Source of the DNA: Palsa-1392 sp963819975
GTDB lineage: Bacteria > Verrucomicrobiota > Verrucomicrobiia > Chthoniobacterales > UBA10450
Reading direction: 5' to 3'
Length of the DNA: 64,000 nucleotides
Assembly (NCBI GenBank): GCA_963819975.1
Contig: CAWFYE010000014.1
Coordinates: 1 to 64,000 of the forward strand
This document shows positions 10,186 to 20,282 of this stretch, piece by piece. Within the stretch, counting starts at the first letter, position 1; each line of letters opens with the position of its first letter. Position numbers and translations under genes: made by a program. A model generated the notes under the pieces. The model saw only the letters and a list, made by a program, of their open reading frames with translations. It was not told where the DNA came from and did no database searches.

Positions 10186-11184
10186 ATGAGATTTCGGCGG
10201 AGGAATGGCGATCGCGTTTTGGTGGTCGGCATTTTCCAAAGCCCGACGGCCGGTCGGGCTGTGCTGAAAAATCTCCGTTGGGCCCGGATTCGGCGGGCCG
10301 CCGCGATCCACGCGGCGGCCAACGGCCGGCTGCGGGTCAAGGAAAATGGCGTCTCCATGATCGACGCCGTGGCCGGCGGTTTTGCCGGCCTCCTCGCCCT
10401 GGGTGCATTCGTCCTTTGGCAGCGCGGAATGCTGCTCGATTATTCGCCGCGAGATCTGGCGCAGCTTCTGGCTGCCTTCGCCTTGGGAGGCGCGCTGGCC
10501 GGTTGGATTCTTGTCCGATTGCTTCCGGAGCACGTCGGCGAGAGCGAGCCTGGCGCGGTGCACAAGCACGATCCTGCCAGGTGAAACGGTGGTCCTGGCT
10601 GAAGTCAGAGCCAGCGAAACGTCACGCGTAATCGCGCTTTTGCGGGACGTGGAGGCAGAGGCGCCGGTCACGTTTGCTTTTCATTCGCTGCCGCCTTTTG
10701 AATTCAAATCGAGCGCGCGGCCGCTCGGTCATGAACTGCCTTCGGGTCAGCGGCTGGAGGAAAATGTGGCGCGTCTTGCTGGCTCGACCCAGGTCAGCCG
10801 GGAAGCGAAGGCACGCGGTCCATCCTTTCTGGACCGATTGCGCGAGATCGAGCGGGCGCTGGAATGGACGAACGCCAGTTCTCACGATGTCGGCCGAGGT
10901 CCACCACGCCTTTACGCTTTCGGCGGAATGGCTGCTCGATAACGCTTATTTGATCCGGGAACAGGTGACCGATCTGCGGGAGAGTCTTCCGCAAAAATAT
11001 TACGGCGAACTGCCTCTCATCGACAGCGGACCAAAGAAGGGGTTGCCGCGGGTCTACGAGGTCGCCTCGGAAATGGTGGCCGAGACCGGAGGCGCATTGG
11101 AACCGGAGATCTATCCGGAAATTTCTGGTTGCTTTTCAGGCGACTGCTCCGCTGGACATCGGAGAACTCTGGGCCCTCCCGCTG
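10186..11184 (+). pseudogene. Frameshifted 5 prime part of the giant NdvB-like gene
   Basis: Three frame segments read through into the large gene downstream. The first begins MRFRRRNGDRVLVVGIFQSP and contains a small regulatory-like fold and two membrane helices (AGGFAGLLALGAFVLW; DLAQLLAAFALGGALAGWIL). The second runs from about 10565 (ILPGETVVLAEVRASE) and the third from about 10880 (TMSAEVHHAFTLSAEWLLDN) to about 11115, where the next frame gives FQATAPLDIGELWALPLMLR, the family's usual GELWALP motif. Each join needs one base removed. Whether the gene is broken or mis-sequenced cannot be told here. An upstream ATG at 10102 is possible but overlaps the ppk2 remnant. Confidence 0.65.
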
Positions 11185-14100
11185 ATGTTGCGCTTGCAGT
11201 TACTCGAAGGTCTGCGCGCGATCGCGATCCAGGTCGAGCAACTACAAAGCCAGAGCGAGGAGGCGGACTTTTGGTCGAATCGGCTCATCACCGCGGTGCG
11301 CCACAGTTCACCGCGCTTGCTCAAGGAAATGGAGGAGCTGGTGCAACGCTATCCGGAGCCGACGCCGCATTTTGCGAGCGAACTGGTGGCCCATCTCTAC
11401 GACGAAGAGGCGGCGCTCCCAATGGTGAGCGGCTGGCTGGAACGCTCGCTCCGCGCGCCTTTGCTCGAAGTCATCCAGCAGGAACATCGACGCCAGGCGG
11501 TGCAGCAGACGGCGCTCGCCAGTCTGATCAGCAGTAGCCGCCGCCTCGCGCAAATCCAGTGGCGGGAACTTTTCCAGGTGACGAGCTGGGCGGAGAACGA
11601 ATTGGCGGCCGATCCCACCGGCGTTTATGCCCGCCAAAATTTTGAGACGCGCGATCGATGCCGGGGCGCGGTGGAGGAAATCTCCCGATGGTCAAAGGGT
11701 TCGGAACAAAAAACCATCGACCAGGCGCTCGCGCTGGCAGAGACCGCGAAAGACGAAGTCGGTCGGCACGTTGGCTATTACTTGATCGATGCCGGCCGGC
11801 CGGCGCTCGAGCGGGCGATGAGGACGCGCGTTCCATTGGTCGAACGGTTGCGTCGATGGCTCCGCGCGCACGCGGCGGGCGCATACTTCGGGACCATCCT
11901 CCTGCTGACCGTCGCGGCGGTGGCAGCGCCTCTTCTTTTCGTCGCTCAATCGGTTCATGCACTGGTCCTTGGGCTGCTGGGAGCCCTCCTGCTCCTGCCC
12001 GCGAGCGAGGTGGCGGTGCTGATCGTGAATTATTTCGTGACCTCGCTCCTGCCGCCGCAGGTCCTTCCGAAGATGTCCTTCAAAAAGGAAGGAATTCCCG
12101 ACGATTGCCGCACGCTGGTGGTGGTGCCGATGTTGCTGACCACTCCGGACGCGATCCAGAACGAGCTGAACCGGCTCGAAATTCGTTACCTCGGAAATAC
12201 GGACGCAAACTTGCGCTTCTCGCTCCTGACCGATTTTGCCGACGCGCCGCGGGAAAGCATGCCGGAAGACGCGGAGTATATCGACCTCGCCACCCGCGGG
12301 ATTGAGGAACTGAATCGCCGGCACGGCGCGGGGCGTTTCTTCCTTTTTCATCGAGGACGAAGGTGGAGCGAGAGCGAGCAACGCTGGATCGGCTGGGAGC
12401 GCAAGCGCGGCAAACTCGAGCAACTCAATCGATTCCTGAGCGGCGAATCCGCACCCGAGCTGGAAGGATTTCTCTGCGCGGGCGATCGCGCGCAACTCGA
12501 GGGAATTCGCTTCGTCATCACGCTGGACGCCGATACCCAACTGCTGCGCGACACGGCGCGGAGGATGATCGAAACGCTGGCGCATCCGTTGAATCAGGCG
12601 CGCCTATCGCCTGATGGCCGCCGCGTCATTCGCGGCTACACGATCATTCAACCAAGCGTCAGCGCTTCGATGCCGAGCGCGAGAGCGACATGGTTCTCAC
12701 GCATCTTTGCGGACCCGCGCGGAATCGATCCTTATACGCACGCTGTCTCCGATGTTTACCAGGATTTGGTCGGAGAAGGCAGCTATCACGGCAAAGGAAT
12801 CTATGATCTGCAGACGTTTCACCGCCTCTTGTCCGGACGATTTCCAGCAGCGCACTTGTTGAGCCATGATCTGCTCGAAGGCTGCTATGTTCGGGTTGGG
12901 CTCGCAACGGACATCGAGCTGCTGGATGTCTTCCCGAGCAGTTACATCGTCTGGTGGAATCGGCAGCACCGTTGGATTCGCGGTGACTGGCAAATCATCG
13001 ATTGGCTGAAATCGCGCGTGCCCTCGGGCGGCGGCGGGACTGAACCCAATCCCCTTTCGGCCTTTGAGCAGTGGAAGATTTTCGACAACCTTCGTCGCAG
13101 TCTGGTGCCGCCGGCGACCGTGGCTCTGCTCCTCGCCGGTTGGCTGTTGACGCCTGCGCCGATGCTCTGGAGCGGGATCATCGCGGGCCTGATGTTGTGG
13201 CCGGTCCTGAATTCTCTCCTCGGCCTCGTGTTCCATCCGCCGCCGCCAGGGACGAGGTTCTGGCGCGATCCGCGCGACCGCCTGCTGCGCTCCGTGTTCG
13301 CGATTGTCTTCCTGGCGGACAACGCCGGCATGGTGCTCGATGCCATTGCTCGGGTCGCCTTCCGGCGAATCAAATCGCATCGGCTGCTCCTGGAATGGGA
13401 GACGGCGCTGGATGCTCACCAGCGCGCCAGAAATCAACAGGGCCGCTTCTTATTGGATAGACTTTGGATCCCTGCTGCCTGCGTCCTCCTTTTTGGCGGC
13501 GCGGCGTGGCGGGGGACCTCGACGATGGTGGCCGTGGGTCCGTTCGTTCTTTTATCGGCATTCTTTCCCGTGGCGGTGATGGTGATGAACCGCCAGGCGA
13601 AGAGCTGGCGCGGCGGGATCCTAACCGCGGACGATCGCCTCTTCCTGCGCGCGGCCGCGCGGCGGACCTGGAGATACTTCGATGAGTTTGTCGGGCCAGA
13701 GACCTCCTGGCTGCCGCCGGACAATGTCCAGGAAACACCCATCCGGGAAATTTTCCTGCGCACTTCGCCAACGAACATCGGGCTCTGGATGCTGGCGACA
13801 GTGGCGGCGAATGACTTTGGCTACATCACGATCGACGACCTGGTGGCGCGCAATCTCGGCACCCTCGAAACGGTGGGTAAGCTCGAGCGTTTCGAAGGTC
13901 ATCTTCTTAATTGGTACGACCTCAAGACCCTTCAGCCTTTGCATCCGCGCTACGTCTCCACCGTGGACAGCGGAAATCTGCTCGCGAGCCTGTGGACCTT
14001 TGAAAGCAGCTGCGACGAACTGGCCGAGCGCCCCCTTCTGGATGCGAGCGCATTGCGCGGATTGGCCGACACGCTGAGTGTGCTGCGGCAAGTCGCCGCC

Positions 14101-17100
14101 ACCCACAAGGACACGGAACTTCCTCCGGCGCTTCTCCGTCTGTCGGAACTGACTACGGGTCAGCCCTTGAATCTGGAGGAAGTCATTCGGCGCATCCGGG
14201 CAGCCCGCGAGCCGACGGAGGATCTTCTCCTCCATTTCGGCGAGAGGAAAACCGATCCGCGCACCTACTGGGCACAACAGATCTCGAAGCAGGTCGCGGC
14301 TTGGAATACCGTGATCGATAAATACCTTCGGCCGGTGGAAATTCTGATGGCGCCGCCATCGCAGTTGATGTCGTTAGGCCAAGCAACTCACGAATCCCGG
14401 CGCGAGGCGCTCGCCGCCATTTTTTCCCTGCGCAACATTGCCGTCGAAGGCATTGCCGGGCTCGTGCCGCTGCTGGCTTTTCATGAGCGCCGGGAGGACC
14501 AGGAGATTCCGCCCGCCGTGCGCGAGTGGCTCGATCTTCTCGTGACCGAGGGGGAGCATTCACGGCGCAGCGCCTCGGAACAGCTCGCGCAGTTGGATGA
14601 ATTGATCGCCCAGAGCCAGCAACTGGAAAGCGGAATGGAGCTGCGATTTCTCTACGATGAGGAACGGCGGATTTTTGCCATCGGCTACCAGGTGGCGGAG
14701 CGCCGGCTCGACAACTCGTTTTACGATCTGCTCGCGAGCGAGGCGCGCCTAACGAGTTTCCTGGCCATCGCGCGCGGCGAAGTGCCGATGGAACATTGGT
14801 GGGCTTTGAGCCGGCCCTTCGGCTCCGCCTACGGACGGCTGCCACTTCTCTCCTGGACCGGGACAATGTTCGAATATCTGATGCCGCTTCTCTTCACCAA
14901 GGCGCACGAAAATTCACTCCTCGATCGCGCCTGTCAAGACGCCGTGCGCTGCCAGATTGCCTATGCCCGGCAAAGCAAAGTGCCGTGGGGCATCTCGGAA
15001 TCCGCCTTCAGCGCAATCGACCGGCACGACGTCTATCAATACCGGGCCTTTGGCGTCCCGGCACTGGCCTTGAAGCGCGGGCAGGAAAACGATCTCGTCG
15101 TGGCGCCGTATGCGGCCGCGCTCGCTCTCGGCGTGGCCCCGGCCGCCGCGGTGAAGAATCTGCGCTGGCTTGCCACCCTCGGCGGCTCCGCGCTGCTTGG
15201 CGACTACGGCTACTACGAAGCGATCGACTATTCGCGGCGGACCGAACCCGGCGGCGCGGCCGGGATTATCATCCATTGCTACATGGTGCATCACCAGGGC
15301 ATGTCGCTTCTCGCTTACGACAACGCCCTAAATGACAATGCGATGCGGAGGCGGTTCCACTCCGACTTGCGCATTCGCGCCACCGAGCCGCTCCTGCACG
15401 AGCACATCCCGGAACAAATTCTGCCGACTACCGGTGAGGTGCACGAAGAGCGACCCTTGCTTCGGACGATTCCGAGCGTCGGTCCCGCGCTCGCGGCGCA
15501 AACGCCGGACATCTCCTCGCCGCGCATCCACCTGCTCTCCAATGGAACCTGCTCCGTCACGGTCACGAACTCCGGCGGCGGCTCTCTGCGCTGGCTGGAT
15601 CTGGACGTGACCCGCTGGCATGCCGATACGACCTCCGACCTTTCGGGACCGGTTTGTTACATCCGGGATTTGGAAGGTGGAACGACCTGGAGCAATACCC
15701 ATCAACCGCTGCGATCTCCTGAGCGCCGCTACACCTGGAGTTTCACGCCGGACAAAGCGGAGTTCCGGCGGAGGAGCGGACCGTGCGAGACGATCACCGA
15801 AATCGCTGTCTCCGCGGAGGACGATGCGGAAGTCCGGCGCGTCACTTTGGTCAACACCTCACGCAAATTGTGCCGGCTGGAACTGACCAGTTACCTCGAG
15901 CTTGCGCTCGCGCCGCACCGGGCGGATCGCGCCCATCCCGCTTTCAACAAGCTCTTCATCGAAACCGAATGGCTGCCGCATTGCGAAGCGCTGGTCGCGC
16001 GCCGTCGCCTCCGCGCCCCCGACGATCGTCCGGTCTGGGCCGCGCACCTCATGGTCTCCGAGTCCGCTTTTACCGACTCGACCGAGTTTGAAACCGACCG
16101 CGCGCAATTCCTCGGCCGGGGCCGGACGCCGGCAAATCCCATCGCGCTGACCCGCAGCCTAACGAAAAGTGTCGGCGCCGTGCTCGATCCAATCTTCAGC
16201 CTGCGCCGGAGCGTGACAATCCTGCCTAACGATCGCTTTCAGTTTGCCCTCGTCACCGTGGTCGCGGAGTCGCGCGAAGCGGTCGTGGCGCTGGCCGAGC
16301 GCTACTCGGAGTTCCACACTTGCGGGCGCGCTTTTGAGACCGCCTGGACCCATTCCCAACTGGAACTGCGCCGGCTCCGCATCCGCCCGGGCGATGTGCG
16401 AATCTTTCAGCAACTGGCGGCCCTCATCATTTTTCCCCAGGCCCAACTGCGACCCACGCCGGCGCGTCTCGGCCGCCGGAGCGAAGGTCAGCGTGCCCTC
16501 TGGCGGCAGGGTCTTTCCGGTGACCTGCCGATTGTCGTCATCATGATCGGTCACCTCCGCGACATCGAAGTCGTGCGTGAAATTTTAACCGCGCACACCT
16601 TCTGGAATCTGCGTGGCTTGAAGGTCGACCTCGTGCTCGTGAGCGAAGAACCGCCGAGTTATGACGAACCGTTGGGCGCTCAGCTGCGCCAACTCACCGA
16701 AGCGCGGGCGCACCTGACCGGCGTGGATCAGCCGGGCGGCGTTTATCTCCGCGCGGCCACTAAGATTTCGAAGGAAGAGCTGGTTGCGCTTCAGGCCGCG
16801 GCTCGGATGGTCCTGGTCGCAGCCCGCGGCTCGCTCCGCCAACAACTTGCCGCGACCGCTCCGGTCACCGCCAAACCGCGGCTCCTAGCGCCAAGCAAGC
16901 AATTCCACGAAGAGCCCTCCGCGCCGCTCACTTTCATGGAGCTGAAATACTTCAACGGCCTCGGCGGCTTTACCGAGGACGGGAAGGAGTTTGTGATCTA
17001 TCTCGGCCCCGGTGGGCAAACGCCGCTGCCTTGGATCAACATCATGGCCAACCCAAAGTTCGGCGCGTTTGTTTCCGAGTCGGGCGCCGAATGTGTCTGG

Positions 17101-19416
17101 GGTCGCAATAGCCAGACCGATCGACTCACGCCGTGGTTTAACGATCCGATCTCCGATCCGCCCGGGACCGCCATTTACATCCGCGATGACGACATCGGCG
17201 TTGCCTGGTCGCCCACGCCGCAACCGATTCGGGAGAAGGACGCCTATCGCGCGCGCCACGGCCAGGGTTACACAAACTTCGAGCATAACAGCCACGCGAT
17301 CGAACAACGGCTGCTCACCTTCGTGCCGGTCGATGACGCCGGTGGCCAGCCGGTGCGGCTGCAGCGGCTGCGCTTGCGCAACAGCTCCTCGCGCCGGCGA
17401 AAGCTGACCGTCACCTCCTACAGCACGCTCGTTCTCGGATCTGATCCGGAGGAAACCGGCATGCATGTGGTCACGAAATGGGATTTGCAAAGCCAGAGCC
17501 TCTTTGCCCGCAACTCCTACAACCCGGAATTCTGCGACTGCGTCACATTCGCCACTTCCACTCCAACGCCAGCGTCGTTCACCGGCGATCGCGCTGTGTT
17601 CATCGGGCGTAATCGTTCGTTGCGCGATCCCGCCGCGATGGAGCACGAACGATTGACCGGCGACGTTGGCCCCGGCTTCGATCCTTGCGCCGCCCTCCAG
17701 GTCGTGGTCGAGATCGAACCGGGACAAACCGCCGAGATGACCTTTCTCCTCGGGCAGGCGGGCGACGAGGAAGAAGCGCGCGCATTGGTGAGCCGGTTCC
17801 GCGATCCCGCGAACGTCGAAACCGCATTCCAGGAAACCCGCCGTTGGTGGGATCGGCTCCTGAGCAAGATCGAAGTGGAAACGCCGGAACTTTCCACGAA
17901 TTTTCTGCTCAACCGCTGGCTGGTTTATCAGACGCTCAGTTGTCGCTTCTGGGGTCGGACCGCGCTTTATCAATCGAGCGGCGCCTACGGCTTCCGCGAT
18001 CAATTGCAGGATGTGATGGCGTTGGTCCACGCCGCCCCCGCCATCGCGCGCGACCACATCCTGCGGGCGGCAGCGCGGCAATTCCTGGAAGGCGATGTCC
18101 AGCATTGGTGGCACCCGGTTTCAGGCGCCGGCGTGCGGACCCGAATCAGTGACGATCTTCTCTGGCTACCGTTCGTCACCGCGCATTACGTCCGCACCAC
18201 CGGCGACGATGCCGTTCTTGATGAAACGGTCCCATTTCTCGAAGGTAAGGAGCTTGAGCCGAAGGAAACGGAGAGCCTTTCGATTCCCGCCGTCTCTCAT
18301 ACCCAAGGCTCGCTCCTGGAACATTGCCGGCGCGCCATATCGCGCGCCGCCAGTAGCGGCCCGCATGGATTACCGCTGATCGGCGGCGGCGATTGGAACG
18401 ACGGCCTCAACCGGGTCGGATTGGGCGGCAAAGGCGAAAGCGTCTGGCTTGGCTGGTTTGAGATTTGTGTGCTCGATGACTTCGCGGAGTTACTCAACCT
18501 GCGCGAGTTGGGCAAGGAAGCCCAAGCCTGCCGTGCCCGCTCCGCCGAGCTGGCAAAAACCATCGACGCTCAGGCCTGGGACGGAGCGTGGTATCGCCGC
18601 GGATACTTCGATGACGGTACACCGCTCGGATCGAGCGAAAATCTCGAAGCCCGCATCGATTCGCTTCCGCAAACCTGGGCCGCGATCTCCGGCGCCGGCG
18701 ACTCCGAGCGCGTCGGTGTCGCGCTACGATCGCTCGAGGAAAATCTCGTACGTGAAGCCGACGATATGATCCTGCTCTTCACCCCGCCTTTCGACAAAAC
18801 CACTGCCGACGTCGGCTACATCCAGGGTTACCCGCCCGGCGTGCGAGAAAACGGCGGCCAATACACGCATGGCGCGACCTGGGTTCCAATGGCGTTCGCC
18901 CGCCGGGGCGACGGCGACAGCGCCGTCCGATTTTTGCGGATGCTGAATCCGGTCGAGCACGCCCGCGTCGAAGCGGATTGCGAACGCTACAAAGTCGAGC
19001 CCTACGTCATGCCGGGAGACGTTTACTCGTTAGCCGACCACGTTGGCCGCGGCGGCTGGACCTGGTACACGGGCGCGGCGGCCTGGACTTATCGCGTCTG
19101 GCTCGAAGAAGTTCTGGGCTTCCAACGTCGCGGCGACACGTTCACGATCAACCCGGTTATACCAAAGGATTGGGACGGCTTTAGTCTGCACTACCGCCAC
19201 AAGGAGACTCATTACCACATCGCGGTTGAGAATCCCGATCACTGCTCCCACGGCGTCGCGCTGGTGGAATTGGACGGAATTGCCGCGGCCGACAAAATCG
19301 TGACCTTGCTGGACGACGCCGTGCCCCACGCGGTGCGTGTCGTGCTGGGCGAGCCGCCGGAGACGCGCCTACAATTGCCAGTCGAGCACGCCGGAGTGCC
19401 GGCCCGCAAGATCTGA
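11185..19416 (+). CDS. ndvB: Giant cyclic beta-glucan synthase-like protein (GT84 + GH94), NdvB family
   Basis: An intact 2743-residue frame; the real N-terminus lies upstream across three frameshifts (total about 3080 residues). Membrane helices near residues 235-290 precede a glycosyltransferase domain with the DAD motif (ITLDADTQL, near 450) and QHRWIRGDWQ (near 590), then more helices (to about 800), a glucoamylase-like domain with YHGKG-type repeats, and two glycoside phosphorylase-like modules ending in the GH94 catalytic motif GGGDWNDGLN near 2395. Such proteins make cyclic beta-1,2-glucans or related glucans for the periplasm, initiating, extending and trimming the chain. The product is inferred from domain order only. 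No neighbouring exporter gene was seen. Confidence 0.88.
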   Translation: MLRLQLLEGLRAIAIQVEQLQSQSEEADFWSNRLITAVRHSSPRLLKEMEELVQRYPEPTPHFASELVAHLYDEEAALPMVSGWLERSLRAPLLEVIQQEHRRQAVQQTALASLISSSRRLAQIQWRELFQVTSWAENELAADPTGVYARQNFETRDRCRGAVEEISRWSKGSEQKTIDQALALAETAKDEVGRHVGYYLIDAGRPALERAMRTRVPLVERLRRWLRAHAAGAYFGTILLLTVAAVAAPLLFVAQSVHALVLGLLGALLLLPASEVAVLIVNYFVTSLLPPQVLPKMSFKKEGIPDDCRTLVVVPMLLTTPDAIQNELNRLEIRYLGNTDANLRFSLLTDFADAPRESMPEDAEYIDLATRGIEELNRRHGAGRFFLFHRGRRWSESEQRWIGWERKRGKLEQLNRFLSGESAPELEGFLCAGDRAQLEGIRFVITLDADTQLLRDTARRMIETLAHPLNQARLSPDGRRVIRGYTIIQPSVSASMPSARATWFSRIFADPRGIDPYTHAVSDVYQDLVGEGSYHGKGIYDLQTFHRLLSGRFPAAHLLSHDLLEGCYVRVGLATDIELLDVFPSSYIVWWNRQHRWIRGDWQIIDWLKSRVPSGGGGTEPNPLSAFEQWKIFDNLRRSLVPPATVALLLAGWLLTPAPMLWSGIIAGLMLWPVLNSLLGLVFHPPPPGTRFWRDPRDRLLRSVFAIVFLADNAGMVLDAIARVAFRRIKSHRLLLEWETALDAHQRARNQQGRFLLDRLWIPAACVLLFGGAAWRGTSTMVAVGPFVLLSAFFPVAVMVMNRQAKSWRGGILTADDRLFLRAAARRTWRYFDEFVGPETSWLPPDNVQETPIREIFLRTSPTNIGLWMLATVAANDFGYITIDDLVARNLGTLETVGKLERFEGHLLNWYDLKTLQPLHPRYVSTVDSGNLLASLWTFESSCDELAERPLLDASALRGLADTLSVLRQVAATHKDTELPPALLRLSELTTGQPLNLEEVIRRIRAAREPTEDLLLHFGERKTDPRTYWAQQISKQVAAWNTVIDKYLRPVEILMAPPSQLMSLGQATHESRREALAAIFSLRNIAVEGIAGLVPLLAFHERREDQEIPPAVREWLDLLVTEGEHSRRSASEQLAQLDELIAQSQQLESGMELRFLYDEERRIFAIGYQVAERRLDNSFYDLLASEARLTSFLAIARGEVPMEHWWALSRPFGSAYGRLPLLSWTGTMFEYLMPLLFTKAHENSLLDRACQDAVRCQIAYARQSKVPWGISESAFSAIDRHDVYQYRAFGVPALALKRGQENDLVVAPYAAALALGVAPAAAVKNLRWLATLGGSALLGDYGYYEAIDYSRRTEPGGAAGIIIHCYMVHHQGMSLLAYDNALNDNAMRRRFHSDLRIRATEPLLHEHIPEQILPTTGEVHEERPLLRTIPSVGPALAAQTPDISSPRIHLLSNGTCSVTVTNSGGGSLRWLDLDVTRWHADTTSDLSGPVCYIRDLEGGTTWSNTHQPLRSPERRYTWSFTPDKAEFRRRSGPCETITEIAVSAEDDAEVRRVTLVNTSRKLCRLELTSYLELALAPHRADRAHPAFNKLFIETEWLPHCEALVARRRLRAPDDRPVWAAHLMVSESAFTDSTEFETDRAQFLGRGRTPANPIALTRSLTKSVGAVLDPIFSLRRSVTILPNDRFQFALVTVVAESREAVVALAERYSEFHTCGRAFETAWTHSQLELRRLRIRPGDVRIFQQLAALIIFPQAQLRPTPARLGRRSEGQRALWRQGLSGDLPIVVIMIGHLRDIEVVREILTAHTFWNLRGLKVDLVLVSEEPPSYDEPLGAQLRQLTEARAHLTGVDQPGGVYLRAATKISKEELVALQAAARMVLVAARGSLRQQLAATAPVTAKPRLLAPSKQFHEEPSAPLTFMELKYFNGLGGFTEDGKEFVIYLGPGGQTPLPWINIMANPKFGAFVSESGAECVWGRNSQTDRLTPWFNDPISDPPGTAIYIRDDDIGVAWSPTPQPIREKDAYRARHGQGYTNFEHNSHAIEQRLLTFVPVDDAGGQPVRLQRLRLRNSSSRRRKLTVTSYSTLVLGSDPEETGMHVVTKWDLQSQSLFARNSYNPEFCDCVTFATSTPTPASFTGDRAVFIGRNRSLRDPAAMEHERLTGDVGPGFDPCAALQVVVEIEPGQTAEMTFLLGQAGDEEEARALVSRFRDPANVETAFQETRRWWDRLLSKIEVETPELSTNFLLNRWLVYQTLSCRFWGRTALYQSSGAYGFRDQLQDVMALVHAAPAIARDHILRAAARQFLEGDVQHWWHPVSGAGVRTRISDDLLWLPFVTAHYVRTTGDDAVLDETVPFLEGKELEPKETESLSIPAVSHTQGSLLEHCRRAISRAASSGPHGLPLIGGGDWNDGLNRVGLGGKGESVWLGWFEICVLDDFAELLNLRELGKEAQACRARSAELAKTIDAQAWDGAWYRRGYFDDGTPLGSSENLEARIDSLPQTWAAISGAGDSERVGVALRSLEENLVREADDMILLFTPPFDKTTADVGYIQGYPPGVRENGGQYTHGATWVPMAFARRGDGDSAVRFLRMLNPVEHARVEADCERYKVEPYVMPGDVYSLADHVGRGGWTWYTGAAAWTYRVWLEEVLGFQRRGDTFTINPVIPKDWDGFSLHYRHKETHYHIAVENPDHCSHGVALVELDGIAAADKIVTLLDDAVPHAVRVVLGEPPETRLQLPVEHAGVPARKI

Positions 19417-19470
19417 ACAGATTCTCGCAAACCACGTGGGGTGAACAAAGCCGGGTAATCGAAATTCCTA

Positions 19471-20230
19471 ATCGCCACACCGACAAAGAAGGCGGCGCGG
19501 GCAGTCTTACTCGCCCTGGCTACGATCGTGACCGCGGGTTGTGCGACGGGACTGACTCCGGCGGAAAGATGATGTGGTCCACCTAGGTCCTCGCCAGTCT
19601 GAAAGGGGATTGCGACCGGTGTGATCGTAAACCGGCGAGATCGCTCCGCGCCCGGGGGAGTCGTGCCCGCTCGTGACTTCCGCGCGGGTGCTGACGGTGG
19701 CGCCGCGTGTCCCTTTCTATCTCGTCTACCGCAGCCCGCAGCCGGGAGCGGCGCCGCAGGTCAACGTCCTGGAGCTTGATCCGTTCGGGGACGCTGCCCA
19801 TTTCTTCTTCCAACACCCGCACCACGATATGGCGGTCGTGGAGATTCGGCTTCCGCCGGAACTGGCGAACGAAGTCAGCCTGCCCTCCTTCCTCGAGGAG
19901 AAGGCGATTACCGCGCGCGAGGACGAGCCGCGCCCGAGAGAGGATGTCTCTGTCCTCGGATTTCCCAGCGTCCTGCCCGGAACCGAAGGAGCCTTCGCTG
20001 TGCTGCGAAGTAGCAGAGTTGCCTCCTTTTCCGCCGGCCCGCCTTCCGATCTCGAAACGTTCCTGGCCAATACCAACGTCTACGCTGGAGACAGCGGCGG
20101 CCCGGTCATTAGCGCACGGCGCGGAAAGCCGAAACTGATTGGGATTCTGACCGAACGGATCGGGCGGAAGGAAGGCAGCGTGCCTTTGGCGGTGGTGCCG
20201 AATGCGTCCGTCGTAGCGGAGACTTTATGA
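19471..20230 (+). pseudogene. Decayed trypsin-like serine protease lipoprotein
   Basis: The open frame from a GTG at 19673 gives 185 residues with the catalytic Asp region HHDMAVVEI and the Ser motif GDSGGPV typical of chymotrypsin-fold proteases. The His motif, normally TAAHC/TVAHR, reads LTVAPRV, so the catalytic His is a Pro. Upstream, a lipoprotein signal (LLALATIVTAGCATG, lipobox TAGC) is in another frame without a start codon, and bits such as VLASLKGDC and GVIVNRR lie in further frames; four successive single-base shifts would join them. This looks like a pseudogene or a poorly resolved stretch. It could alternatively encode only the inactive 185-residue piece. Confidence 0.55.
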
Positions 20231-20282
20231 CTGGAAAGCGGCCCAGAGCGATTCGGGTCTCGAAGGTGATTCCGGTATTTCG

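Noticed and set aside
16885..18114. 409-residue minus-strand frame inside the NdvB-like gene
   Set aside because: It is antisense to a conserved GH94 region and has shadow-like composition.
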